Shown: positions 9,436 through 19,861 of the stretch, one piece after another
How positions within the stretch are numbered: the first letter of the stretch is position 1
Layout of the letters: each line of letters opens with the position of its first letter
Source of the DNA: Sva-07 sp963793335
Lineage (GTDB): Bacteria; Actinomycetota; Acidimicrobiia; Acidimicrobiales; Ilumatobacteraceae
DNA: 64,000 nucleotides
Assembly: GCA_963793335.1 (NCBI GenBank)
Contig: CAWBZS010000010.1
Coordinates: 62,001 to 126,000 of the forward strand
Direction: 5' to 3'
Translations under genes and position numbers: made by a program
The notes under the pieces: model-generated
Databases searched by the model: none
What the model was told of the DNA's origin: nothing
What the model saw: only the letters and a program-made list of their open reading frames with translations

Positions 9436-10983
9436 GATCGGTCGGCACTGCGAACGGTTGCCCGCTCAGCTCCCAGGGGCTGTCACAGCCCACGAGGTCG
9501 AACGCAGTGGGGAGCAGATCGAACGGGCTGCGATCTCCGAGGTCGCCCGGCTTCACGTCGGGACCGGTGATGAACACCGCGCGTAGGGGCTGGTGTGGCC
9601 GCCGGTGCGTCGCGGGGAATCGGCCCGATCCGGCCGAGTGCCTCGTGTTCGACACCGTACGGCGCACCATGCCAGTGCACGATCAGATCGGCACTGTCGT
9701 CGGAAGCTGCGAGCGGTTCGGCGATCGGTTGGTCGAACGACGCGACCAGTGGCTCGCCGGTGTGCGGGTCGTGGCACGCTCGCAGCATCGTTTCGAGTTC
9801 GTCGAGCACGGCGTCGTAGTCGCTCGCCTGCACACGACCTTGCGACTCGCGGCCGGCGAGGTTCACCCTGATGCGACCGTCGTAGTAGGACGGCAGGGCG
9901 AAGGCGCGCATCGTTGACCAGTTCGGCTGGTGGCGCACCAGCGGCATCCAATCGACCCCTGGTGACGTGCGATGCCGGAGGCGAGCGGTGACCTTCGAGC
10001 GCAGGAGGCGTGGCGCATCGAGCACGGTCGATGCGCTGGTTCGCTCGTCGATCTTCCGCCAGAGCGCGTCGCCCACGACTGATCGGGACCGAGTGACGCG
10101 ACGCCGTGTTCGTCGACGGGGAACGCCAGGTCCGGCGTTGCCTGGCCGCTCCAGCGAGCGAGCAGATCGGGAAGCAGCACCATGCTGGCCACGTCGCTGT
10201 TGTTGACGCCCATGCCGTGCGGCGTGAAGACCATGGTGACCACGTCGGGGAAGGCGTCGAGCAGCTCGGCGATCAGTGTGTGGATCGCGTGGTACACCTT
10301 GCCGATCGCAGCGTTCGCGGCCGGTACCGAGTCCTGCGTCGACAGCGGGTGACGGGGTCGGTGTCCATGCATGAGACCTCGGTGAGCGCTGTGTTCGTCG
10401 GCGATGTTGATGACTGCGATCTTCCACTCGGGCAATCGTTCGGCGAGGAGCCAGCGGCTGATCACCGAACGCGCCTTCACCGCCTCGACGAGGTCGTGGG
10501 CCATGGCGGTGCAGCGATCACCGATGACCACGGGCTGGCGTAGAGCCATGGTCGCGCCGGCGAAGCGCCGAACCGCTCGTCGAGTTCCGCCCGAAGTCCG
10601 AGCGGCCGCTCCTGGGCGGGTCCGCCGGGGTCGTGGGAACCCCAGTCGACGATGCCCTGCACGGTGTCGGGTGTCCGGTCGAGGTCGAAGTAACACGGGT
10701 CGAACACCACGGTCTCGACGCCGCCGAACGCTGCCGGCAGCGACTCGACCTGTTGCGTCACCCGGTACCTCTCGGGATCGAATCCCACTGCGCTCTGACG
10801 CCCGCCCTCGTCGGGGTGCAAGCCGTTGACGAGGTGTTCACCGGTGAGCCCGGTCAGGTACGTGTTGCCGCTGTCGAGGCGAGCGTGGGCGGCGGTGCGA
10901 TACAGCCGCTCGATCGTCGGCAGCTCGAACCGGCGAGCGATCGTCATGTCGAATCCGTCGAGAGAGAGCATCAGGACCCGCAT
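9432..10983 (-). CDS. Alkaline-phosphatase-superfamily (phosphodiesterase/sulfatase-like) protein, frame interrupted
   Basis: The first 140 codons are intact and begin RVLMLSLDGFD, the metal-binding N-terminal strand of type I phosphodiesterase/nucleotide pyrophosphatase-type enzymes. Later frames supply NIADEHSAHRG and VFTPHGMGVNN, equivalents of the DxxxH and DHG metal ligands, and GPDVKPG...ELSGQPF near the C-terminus. Three or four single-base shifts (around 10545, 10080, 9615 and near the end) break it. It follows the HisD-like gene by 72 bp and overlaps the glycosyltransferase. Proteins of this type are often found beside envelope glycan genes. The substrate is unknown. Confidence 0.65.
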
Positions 10984-11055
10984 GGCGCCACATCGTAGGC
11001 GCTCGGCGTCGGCTTGGACCGGTGGTCAGCGCCCTGTTGGGGCGAGTGCGCAGGC

Positions 11056-12378
11056 TCAGTGGGCGCGGAGTCGGAGGGCGTCGCCGTGCGCCGGGAACCC
11101 TTCGTGATCCGCGAGTGCCAGCACCGACGGTGTCATCCGAGTGAGCGCGCCAGCGTCGGCCCGGGCGATGGCGGTGCGCTTCAGGAACGTGTCGGCGGTG
11201 ATGCCCGACGACACGTGCGCAAAGCCTGATGTCGGCAGGGATGCCGGGCAGCCGACCACGAAGTTGGCTGCGCTGAAGGGGGTGTGCTGTCCGATCAGGA
11301 TCTCCCCGGCGTTCACCAAGCCGTCGACGACCTGATCGACGACCGGTTCGGCCACGACGACTTGGAGGTGTTCGGGGGCGAACTCGTTGGCAACGCCGAC
11401 CGCGACATCGAGCGAGTCGACGAGGATGCAGCCGCCGTTGGGGCCGAGCGACGACCGGGCGGCGGTCGCCCGCACCTCGGCGAGGTCCGCCAGTTGCCGA
11501 TCGAGCGCCGCGTCGACGGCATCGGCCAAGGCAGCCGAGTCGGTCACCAGCACCACCGTGCTGTCGGTGCCGTGCTCGGCCTCGATCAACAGGTCCGCCG
11601 CCAGCAGCTCAGGATCGGCGGAGTCGTCGGCGATCACGAGGCTCTCGGTGGGGCCGAGCAGCATCATCGTGGCCAGCCCGTGGCGTTGCATCTCGACTTG
11701 GGCGATCGTCACCGCTGGCGACCCCGGCCCGACGACCTTGCGCACCTTCGGGATGCTCTCGGTGCCGAAGCCGAGGGCGGCGATGCCGGCGGGGCCGTTG
11801 GCACGGAACACGTCCGAGATGCCGAGCTTGCGGCACACGACGAGCACGGCCGGGTCCACCTCGCCCGCTCCGCCGGGCACGGGCGGCACCACGAGGGAGA
11901 TCGACGGCACCCCGGCCACCACCGCAGGCACTGCGAGTTGGTACGCAACGCTCGGGTAGCTCGCCTTGCCGGAGGGGGTGAACAGCCCGGCCGATGTGAT
12001 CGGCGTGATCTTCTCGCCGACCATGAGCCCTGGTTCGGTCTCGCGCGACCAGTCCTTGGCCTGGTCCATCTGGGCATCGTTGAACGCACGGAGGTGGGCG
12101 ATCGCATCATCGAGGGCGGCATCGACGTCGGGTGACACGGCGGCGCGCGCGAACTCGTCGGCGCTCACCCGCAACCCGTCGGGGGCCACCTCGATCCGGT
12201 CGAATCGGCCAAGCGCATCGCACACTGCAGCGTCGCCGCGCTCGCGCACATCGTCGATCAACACGCCGATCGAGCGTCGGAGCTCGGGCTCGAAGATGTC
12301 GTCGAGGCCGCGGCGCATCAGCGCATCTCGGGCTCCGGTGTTCATGTCGTTCCACACCTGGCGTCGCATCACACTCAC
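11056..12378 (-). CDS. HisD-like NAD-dependent alcohol dehydrogenase (divergent histidinol dehydrogenase family)
   Basis: 440 residues over the full HisD fold. The catalytic Glu-His pair is present in EFAPEHLQVV, and the C-terminal EGFPAHG supplies the usual last zinc ligand His. Two canonical zinc ligands differ: QAEH is EAEH, and the Asp of the GDYASG block is Asn in SAANFVVG. The GPGN substrate loop is GPGS. Such changes suggest a paralogue rather than the biosynthetic histidinol dehydrogenase. HisD-fold enzymes acting on other alcohols, such as the sulfopropanediol dehydrogenase HpsN, are known. No other his gene is near, and a Rieske oxygenase gene lies 49 bp upstream, supporting a catabolic role. 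The frame is intact. Confidence 0.75.
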   Translation of the reverse strand: MSVMRRQVWNDMNTGARDALMRRGLDDIFEPELRRSIGVLIDDVRERGDAAVCDALGRFDRIEVAPDGLRVSADEFARAAVSPDVDAALDDAIAHLRAFNDAQMDQAKDWSRETEPGLMVGEKITPITSAGLFTPSGKASYPSVAYQLAVPAVVAGVPSISLVVPPVPGGAGEVDPAVLVVCRKLGISDVFRANGPAGIAALGFGTESIPKVRKVVGPGSPAVTIAQVEMQRHGLATMMLLGPTESLVIADDSADPELLAADLLIEAEHGTDSTVVLVTDSAALADAVDAALDRQLADLAEVRATAARSSLGPNGGCILVDSLDVAVGVANEFAPEHLQVVVAEPVVDQVVDGLVNAGEILIGQHTPFSAANFVVGCPASLPTSGFAHVSSGITADTFLKRTAIARADAGALTRMTPSVLALADHEGFPAHGDALRLRAH

Positions 12379-12427
12379 GGCGCGAACGCTAACGGCGATG
12401 CCACCACCGTGCTCAGGGCGACGGCGC

Positions 12428-13561
12428 TCAGGGGTCGATCCGTTGCACCCAGTACTGGTTGAACTGCCAGATCGCTGCTTCGTACGCCGAGAGCCGACCC
12501 TGCGCGGCGAGTGGTGCGTGCAGCCCGCGCCACGGCCCCTCGTTGACCGGGATGTCCTCGCCGTGGATCCAGCTCAACCCCTCACGAATCAGGGGGATCG
12601 ATGCGATCACGTCGGGGTCGCTCGCAACGTCGGGTTCGAGGAGCAGATGGATGCGCAACGTCATCTGGTCGTGTGCGCGTGGCACGACTTCGTACCACGT
12701 GCCCAGCGTGCCGCTCACCGCGAAGAGCAGCGTCGGGTACACGCACGCAGCGAGCAGATCGGCGCGCCGGTCGCGGTCGAGTCCGGCGAGGAAGGGGAGG
12801 TCATCGCTCTGATCGAGGTCGGTCGTGCCCGGCATTCGCAGCAGTGACCAGGGACCGCCGTGGTTGTCGATCACCTCTGAGCGGTTGGCGGGGTTGCTCT
12901 GCTGGAACGTGTCGCGGTGTGGCCCGATGTGGTGGTAGGCCTCCATGAAGTTCTCCACGAGCAACTTCCAGTTCCACGGCGAGTCGAACTCGATCGTGTC
13001 GGCGATCACCAGGTCGGCCAGGCCGTACTGCTGCAGCGTGGCGGTCAGTGGCGCGAGTCGTGGCGCCAGCGCCCGCGGGTCGGGGTTCATCGAGACGAAC
13101 ACGAATCCCTCCCACACCTCGACGGTCAGTTGTGGGAGGCGACATCGATCGAGATCGAAGCCGTCCACCTCGTCCATCAGCGGTGCGGTGTGCAGCGAGC
13201 CGTCGCGCCGGTACGACCACAGGTGATAGGGGCACACGATGAAGCGTGCGGCACCCGCGTCGGACACCAGCGGCATCGAGCGGTGCAGGCAGACGTTCGA
13301 CATCGCCCGGATCTCGTCATCATCCCCTCTGATCACCAACACCGGTTGGTCGATCAGGTCGACGGCCACGTAGTCGCCAGGACTCGCGAGTTGGTCGACG
13401 CGGGCGACGCACACCCAGTCGTGGCGGAAGATGGAGGTCACCTCACGCTCCCACGCCGCTGGGTCGGTGTAGGCCCGCGGCGGGAGTGTGGAGGCGTGTG
13501 TGGGCTCGTCGGTGATCGTGTCTCGTTCGTGCGAGGTGAGGAACCGATCGGACGTGTGCAC
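12428..13561 (-). CDS. Rieske-type aromatic-ring-hydroxylating oxygenase alpha subunit
   Basis: About 377 residues. The Rieske [2Fe-2S] ligands are CLH...CPYH, and the mononuclear iron site is ENFMEAYHHIGPH, giving the two His of the 2-His-1-carboxylate facial triad. This is the RHO alpha-subunit fold, like many N-demethylating or O-demethylating and carnitine/betaine-type oxygenases. No reductase or ferredoxin gene is adjacent. The open frame extends to 13699, but that would overlap purA, so I prefer the GTG at 13561, a short distance before the conserved RAYTDPAAWEREV segment. It is likely the first gene of a minus-strand unit with the HisD-like, phosphatase-like and glycosyltransferase genes. 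Confidence 0.85.
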   Translation of the reverse strand: MHTSDRFLTSHERDTITDEPTHASTLPPRAYTDPAAWEREVTSIFRHDWVCVARVDQLASPGDYVAVDLIDQPVLVIRGDDDEIRAMSNVCLHRSMPLVSDAGAARFIVCPYHLWSYRRDGSLHTAPLMDEVDGFDLDRCRLPQLTVEVWEGFVFVSMNPDPRALAPRLAPLTATLQQYGLADLVIADTIEFDSPWNWKLLVENFMEAYHHIGPHRDTFQQSNPANRSEVIDNHGGPWSLLRMPGTTDLDQSDDLPFLAGLDRDRRADLLAACVYPTLLFAVSGTLGTWYEVVPRAHDQMTLRIHLLLEPDVASDPDVIASIPLIREGLSWIHGEDIPVNEGPWRGLHAPLAAQGRLSAYEAAIWQFNQYWVQRIDP

Positions 13562-13616
13562 GACATCGGGTGTACCATCTCGCCACGTTCCAGTCACCAG
13601 CCAGGGGAGCGTGCCC

Positions 13617-14889
<1,273 letters not shown>

Positions 14890-14893
<4 letters not shown>

Positions 14894-16185
14894 TCCCGCG
14901 CTACTCCACCCCCGAGATGGACGCGGTGTGGTCGCGACCCGTCGGTTCGGGCGCTGGCTCGAGGTCGAGCTGCTCGCCACCGAGGCCCACGCCGCAGCTC
15001 GGGGTCGTGCCTGCCGATGCCGCCGCGGCCTGCCGGGCAGCCAGCGCCCGCCACCGACGATGCGTTCGTGCAGGCGATCCTCGAGCGCGAGGCGGTCACC
15101 GATCACGACGTCGCCGCGTTCGTCGACGTCGTGCAGGCGGCGATCGGCGCCGCCGGCGTCGTCGTGGATCCACTACGGCCTGACGTCGTCCGACGTCGGC
15201 GACACCGCGCTGTGCTGGCAGATGACCGATGCCGCCGACCTGCTGATCGAGGAGTCGGCCGAGCTGCTCGGCACGCTGGTCGACTGGCCGACGAACACCG
15301 CGACACGGTGATGATCGGCCGCACCCACGGGGTCCACGCCGAGCCGACCACGTTCGGGGCCAAGGTCGCGCTGTGGGCGCTCCAGGTCGACCGCGACCGC
15401 ACGCGGCTGCGGGCCGCCCGCGACAACGTCGCGGTGATGAAGCTCAGCGGCGCCGTCGGCACCTACTCGAACATCCCGCCGGCGGTCGAGCGTTTCGTCG
15501 GCGACGCGCTCGGCCTGCGCCCGGTCGCCGGCCACCCAGGTGATCGCCCGCGACCGCCACAGCGAGTTCCTGTACGCGTGCGCATCGATCGGCGCGACGT
15601 GCGAGCTGATGGCGGTCGAGCTCCGCCACCTGCAGCGCACCGAGGTGCGCGAGGTGCAGGAGGGCTTCAAGCCGGGCCAGAAGGGCTCGTCGGCGATGCC
15701 GCACAAGCGGAACCCGATCTCGGCCGAGACGATCTCGGGTCTGGCCCGGGTGCTGCGCGTCGAATCTGTCGGCCGGCCTGCAGGACGTGGCGCTCTGGCA
15801 CGAGCGCGACATCTCGCACTCGTCGGTCGAGCGGGTCGTGCTGCCCGACTCGTCGCAGCTGGCGCACTACGTGATGCGGCGCTTGCGACGGCTGCTCGAC
15901 GGGCTGGTCGTGTTCCCCGAGCGGATGCGGGCGAACCTCGATGCGAGCTACGGGCTGGTGTTCAGCCAGCCGGTGCTGCTGGCGCTGGTGCAAGCGGGTA
16001 TGACCCGTGACGACGCCTACCGGATCGTGCAGCGCAACGCGATGCGGGCGTGGGACGAAGGACTCGACTTCCGTGGCTTGCTCGAGGCCGACCCCGAGGT
16101 CGACAACGCACTGCTCGACGACGCGTTCGACCTGCGACGGTCGCTCCGCAATCTCGACCACGTGATGGACCAGCTCGCCACGTGA
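14890..16185 (+). CDS. purB: Adenylosuccinate lyase (frame interrupted)
   Basis: It catalyses two fumarate-releasing steps in purine synthesis. It begins IPRYSTPEMDAVWS, the typical N-terminus. Later frames give IHYGLTSSDVGDTA, IGRTHGVHAEPTTFG and the fumarase/aspartase signature GSSAMPHKRNP near 15690. The last 130 codons are clean and end at 16185. About six or seven single-base shifts (near 14935, 15000, 15030, 15165, 15295, 15535 and 15765) are needed to join the pieces. It directly follows purA with an ATGA overlap. Confidence 0.9.
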
Positions 16186-16207
16186 CCACGCTCGAACCGT
16201 ATGTCGG

Positions 16208-16239
16208 CGTGACGTCTGGTGTCTGACCCGAACGTCACG
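16208..16239. terminator. Stem-loop downstream of purB
   Basis: CGTGACGT at 16208-16215 and ACGTCACG at 16232-16239 are perfect 8-bp arms with a 16-base loop, in the 57-bp gap between the convergent purB and the small minus-strand gene. There is no T-run. Confidence 0.45.
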
Positions 16240-16242
16240 GGT

Positions 16243-16658
16243 TCAGTCGCCGCGGCTGATGCCGGCTGCTTGAGCGTGCTGGCTGGGACGCCGACGTCGC
16301 GCCAGCGACGCGTACGAGATCGACTTGCTCTCGGAGTAGCTCTTGGCCACCTTCACGAACTCGGCTTCGAGCGCGTCCATGTCGATCGTGTCGGACTTGG
16401 CGGCCAGCTCGGCCTCGAGGTCGCGGCGCTCCTGGACGAGCAGCAGTTCGTCGAGCGGGCTCGGCGCTCGGCGAGTTCGGTCTCGATCGCGTCGAGGCGC
16501 TTCTGGATGGTGTCGGGGGTGCGCTTGCGGCCCCGTTTGGGCTTGGTGGCGCGCAGCCCTTCGAGATAGTCGCGAACGACGCGGCCCTCGATCCGCCCTT
16601 TGCGAGCGCTGCTTTGTGCTCGTCGCTCATCGGTGTTCGGGGCCTCGCTTTCCGCCAT
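16243..16658 (-). CDS. Small charged hypothetical protein, possibly DNA-associated (frame interrupted)
   Basis: The N-terminal half, starting at the ATG at 16658, is clean: an acidic start, then a basic segment (KPKRGRKRTPDTIQKRLDAIE) with an AT-hook-like RGRK core. It continues after a shift near 16460 as a charged coiled-coil (LLLVQERRDLEAELAAK). A second shift near 16305 restores a C-terminus reading VGVPASTLKQAGI, which resembles a short winged or helix-turn-helix tail. About 135 residues. I do not know a function; similar small proteins occur in actinobacteria. Confidence 0.6.
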
Positions 16659-16705
16659 GGTGGCGAGTGTAGGAACGGTCGAGCAATTGCAATAGCGTGC
16701 AATTC

Positions 16706-17519
16706 GATGTTCGAATTGTCAGCACATGGGACCGATGTCCATGTCGGAACCGGGCCGCGGTATCCCATGGGGTGGTCTCTACGGCGGCCAGATCGTGGCG
16801 CAGGCGTTCCGCGCGGCAACGTTGTCGGTCGACTCGGAGCTCGAGCCGCATTCGATTCGGGCCTATTTCATCCGCGGGGCGATCCACACCGAGCCGGTTC
16901 GTTACGAGGTCGACCGGATCCGCAACGGCCGCAGTTCCTGACGCGGCGGGTGGTCGCCCGCCAGGCGATCGGGGCGATCCTGAACGCGGAGAGCTCGTTC
17001 CAACGGCCCGAATCGTCGCAGCTCGTCCAGAGCGTGACCATGCCCGAGGTGCCCGCCGCCGAGGCACTCGAGCAGACGTCGTGGACGTCGACGTTCGACC
17101 GTGCGTGGTGCCGCCGGAGACGGTTGTCGGCGGAAACGAGAGACGGTGCCGGGCGGAGCGGTTCCGTGGATGAAGGTCAACGAGGAGCTCGGTGACCCGA
17201 CGACCCGCTGCGCAGCTGATGCACCGGTGCTGGCTCGCCTACCTGAGTGACGACCTGCCGACCGATGCGGTGATTCGGGCGCACCCGATGTCGGCGGACC
17301 GCGAGGACCGTGACCTGTTCTGCGCCAGCCTCGACCACACCATCTGGTTCCACCGTCCGCTCCGCGCCGATCGCTGGCACCTCCACGACTTCACCTGTCA
17401 CCACTTCATCGGTGGGCGCGGCCTCTCGATCGGTCACGTCTTCGCCGAGGACGGAACGCACGTCGCTACCGTCAGTCAGGAAGTCCTGGTTCGCGACCGC
17501 CAGCAAACGGGCCACCTGA
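16706..17519 (+). CDS. Acyl-CoA thioesterase, TesB/double-hotdog family (frame interrupted)
   Basis: It hydrolyses acyl-CoA to free acid and CoA. The N-terminal hotdog gives GGLYGGQIVAQAF, AYFIRG and YEVDRIRNGRS. The second gives SLDHTIWFH (Asp), FTCHHF (Thr/Ser) and VSQEVLVR (Gln), the TesB Asp-Thr-Gln triad. Near 16937 the sequence AGTTCCTGA needs one more T to encode SFL, which shows a homopolymer deletion. Other shifts lie near 16722, 17115 and 17205. The start is probably the ATG at 16706 and the stop the TGA at 17519; both are uncertain because of the shifts. Divergent from the small gene at 16658. Confidence 0.75.
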
Positions 17520-17626
17520 GCTCCGGCTCAACGCCTCACCTGACCGGCGCACTCACTGACCAGCTCACTCTCGGCAGTCCGCCCGGCGTCACGACACGAC
17601 CGGGTCGAGATGTGACACGTGGGCGG

Positions 17627-18240
17627 GTGAAGCGGCGGCGCCTCGCTCGTCCACGTTCGACCTCCCCGCCCTCAGCCCGCATCCTCGACGAGTTCGTGCT
17701 CCCACGTGCTCGAACACTCGGTCAAGACTCGGTGACTTCACCCTGAAATCGGGTGCCAAGAGCTCCTGGTTCCTGGACACGAAACAGACGGCCGGCTTGT
17801 CCCGACGGTGTCATCGCGATGACCGAGGCGGTGCTCGAGGTCTTCGCCGACGTGATCGGCGAGATCGACGCCATCGGCGGCCTGACGATGGGCGGTGATC
17901 CGGTCGTGTACGGCGTGGCAGGCCGTTGCCGCGACCCGTGGCCATGATCTGCGCAGTTTCAGCGTCCGCAAGGAACCCAAGGCCGGCGGCATCACCGGGC
18001 GCATCGCCGGCGCACTTCGAGCCAGGCTATTCGGGCGCTGTTACTCGACGACACGACGACCCGTGGCACGTCGCCGATGGAGGCAGCAGAGCAGATCGAG
18101 GCGTACGGCGCAGTTCCGGCGTTCATGACGGTCATCGTCGATCGCGGGCGGGGACGTGTGCAGCGATGGCGGCAGCGAAGGGCATCGACTACCGCCCGCT
18201 CCTGACATCACTCGACCTCGGTTTCGACTACGGCACCTGA
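17627..18240 (+). CDS. pyrE: Orotate phosphoribosyltransferase (frame interrupted)
   Basis: It converts orotate and PRPP to OMP in pyrimidine synthesis. The pieces read RILDEFVLP, GDFTLKSGAKSSWFLDTKQ, IGGLTMGGDPV and SFSVRKEPK (the catalytic Lys region). The last frame gives AAKGIDYRPLLTSLDLGF, ending at TGA 18240. This is the long actinobacterial or plant-type PyrE with the TLKSGxKSxWF motif. At least five single-base shifts occur. The PRPP loop is scrambled by them. The start is approximate. Confidence 0.75.
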
Positions 18241-18287
18241 TCTCCGATCCGAGCCGGTTGCACGCCGTCGGGCTCAGGACGTCGGGT

Positions 18288-19744
18288 TCACGACGTCTGC
18301 GTCCCCCACGACAGGGTCTGACCCTGATGACCGGCTCGAGCACGCCGGGGTTCAACCACGCCGTTCGGACGAGCGCTGCGGCGGATCGCGGCCTGCGCAG
18401 CGAGCTCGTCGGGGGGTGCGGATGAGGTGCAGCCACGGCGTCTTGGCGATGCCGATCGCCGTGTTCGGCCGAGATCGTTCCACCTCATTCGCAGCGACCG
18501 TGCGGAACACGGTGTCGGCGATCTCGTTCGGGCTGTCGGGCGCCGCGAGGTGGTTGAGGTGCAGGTTGCCTTCGGCGAGGTGACCGAACGGGATCAGTCG
18601 TGCTACCCGTCGGCATCGGCGGAGCCGCTGGGCGACGTCGACGAGGACCTCCGGGGACAGTGACCGAGGTACGGCGACGTCGAGCTTGAACGTCGGGACG
18701 CCGATCCGCCGTGCGATGGCTGCTCGCGTACCGCTCGGTGATGCGGTCGCGGAATGCGACAGCCCGTGTGTCGTTGCGGGCCGTCGGTCGTCACTGACGG
18801 CATTTTCGACGACGCCCCTCGCGGCATCGTCCAGCACTGCGAGGAGCGAGATCCGATGGATCGGTGTGATCGGCGCAGTCGACGAGCACAAGGACGCCGC
18901 CAGCAGGGAGGTCGACCGGAATCGGGTGGCCGACGTGACCCGACACGAGTCGTGCCGCTTCGGGAAACACCATCTCGACCGAGTCGAGCGAGGGGAGTTC
19001 GCTGCGGAGGGCGGCGAGCAGGTCGAGCGCTGACGCCACGCTGTCGAGCGCCACCATCGCGGTCACCACGGAGCGATACCACGGGACGAGACGAAGTCGC
19101 GCGGCCGTGATCACGGCCAAGGTGCCTTCCGATCCGCTGAGCAGTGACGGCCAGTGCACGCCGACGGTTTCCTTCGGGAGTCCGGCGAGCGATCCCACGA
19201 CGGTGCCGTCGGCGAGCACGGCCTCGATCCCGAGCACCTGTTGGCGCATGGTGGCGAACCTGACCACCCGGGATCCTCCGGCGTTGGTCGCGATCGCTCC
19301 ACCGATGGTGGCCGAGTCACGTGCGGCGAAGTCGACCGGTGTGTCGAGGCCGACGCTGCGGGCGTCTTGCTGCCACACGGCGATGGTGACGCCGGCTCCA
19401 GCGGTCAGTGCCATCGTCGTCGGCTCGACATCGGCGATGTGATCGAATCGTCGCATCGACAACACCACTGTTGGTCGCTGGGCGTCGGCGCCCGGGCGCG
19501 GCACGCCGCCGCCGACCAGTCCGGTGTTGCCCGCCTGGGTGACCACGGCCACCCCGTGAGCGCTGCACCGGTGCAGGACGTTTGCGACTTCGGCGGTGGA
19601 ACCCGGGCGCACCACCGCCGTGCTCGGTCCGCCGTAGCGGCCGGTCCAGTCGCGCTCGTAGCCAGCACGCTGATCGTTGTCGACGAGGACGTGTTCGCGG
19701 CCGACAACGTCGGCGAGGGCGTCGATCATGCGGTCGGGTGTCAC
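18288..19744 (-). CDS. FAD-linked oxidase, GlcD / D-2-hydroxyacid dehydrogenase family (frame interrupted)
   Basis: The first 300 codons from the ATG at 19744 are clean. They form a PCMH/VAO FAD domain: VVRPGSTAEVANVL, TQAGNTGLVGGGVP, RDSATIGGAIATNAGGSR and LSGSEGTLAVIT. The second half crosses shifts near 18870, 18605 and 18430 and gives FGHLAEGNLHLN, the metal and substrate His region of D-lactate and D-2-hydroxyglutarate dehydrogenases. It ends with the usual DPNGV-type tail. It oxidises a 2-hydroxyacid with electrons going to an acceptor; the exact substrate is open. The stop position is uncertain within about 50 bp. Divergent from the exporter gene at 19862. Confidence 0.8.
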
Positions 19745-19861
19745 GGGACGAGCTTGTCACGATCGATCGAGGCCGAACGTCACGAGATGCGGACGGACAC
19801 CACCGCGGTCGCTCACGCTTGTCTATGCTCGCATCACTTTCGACTTCCAGGGGGAACGGCA

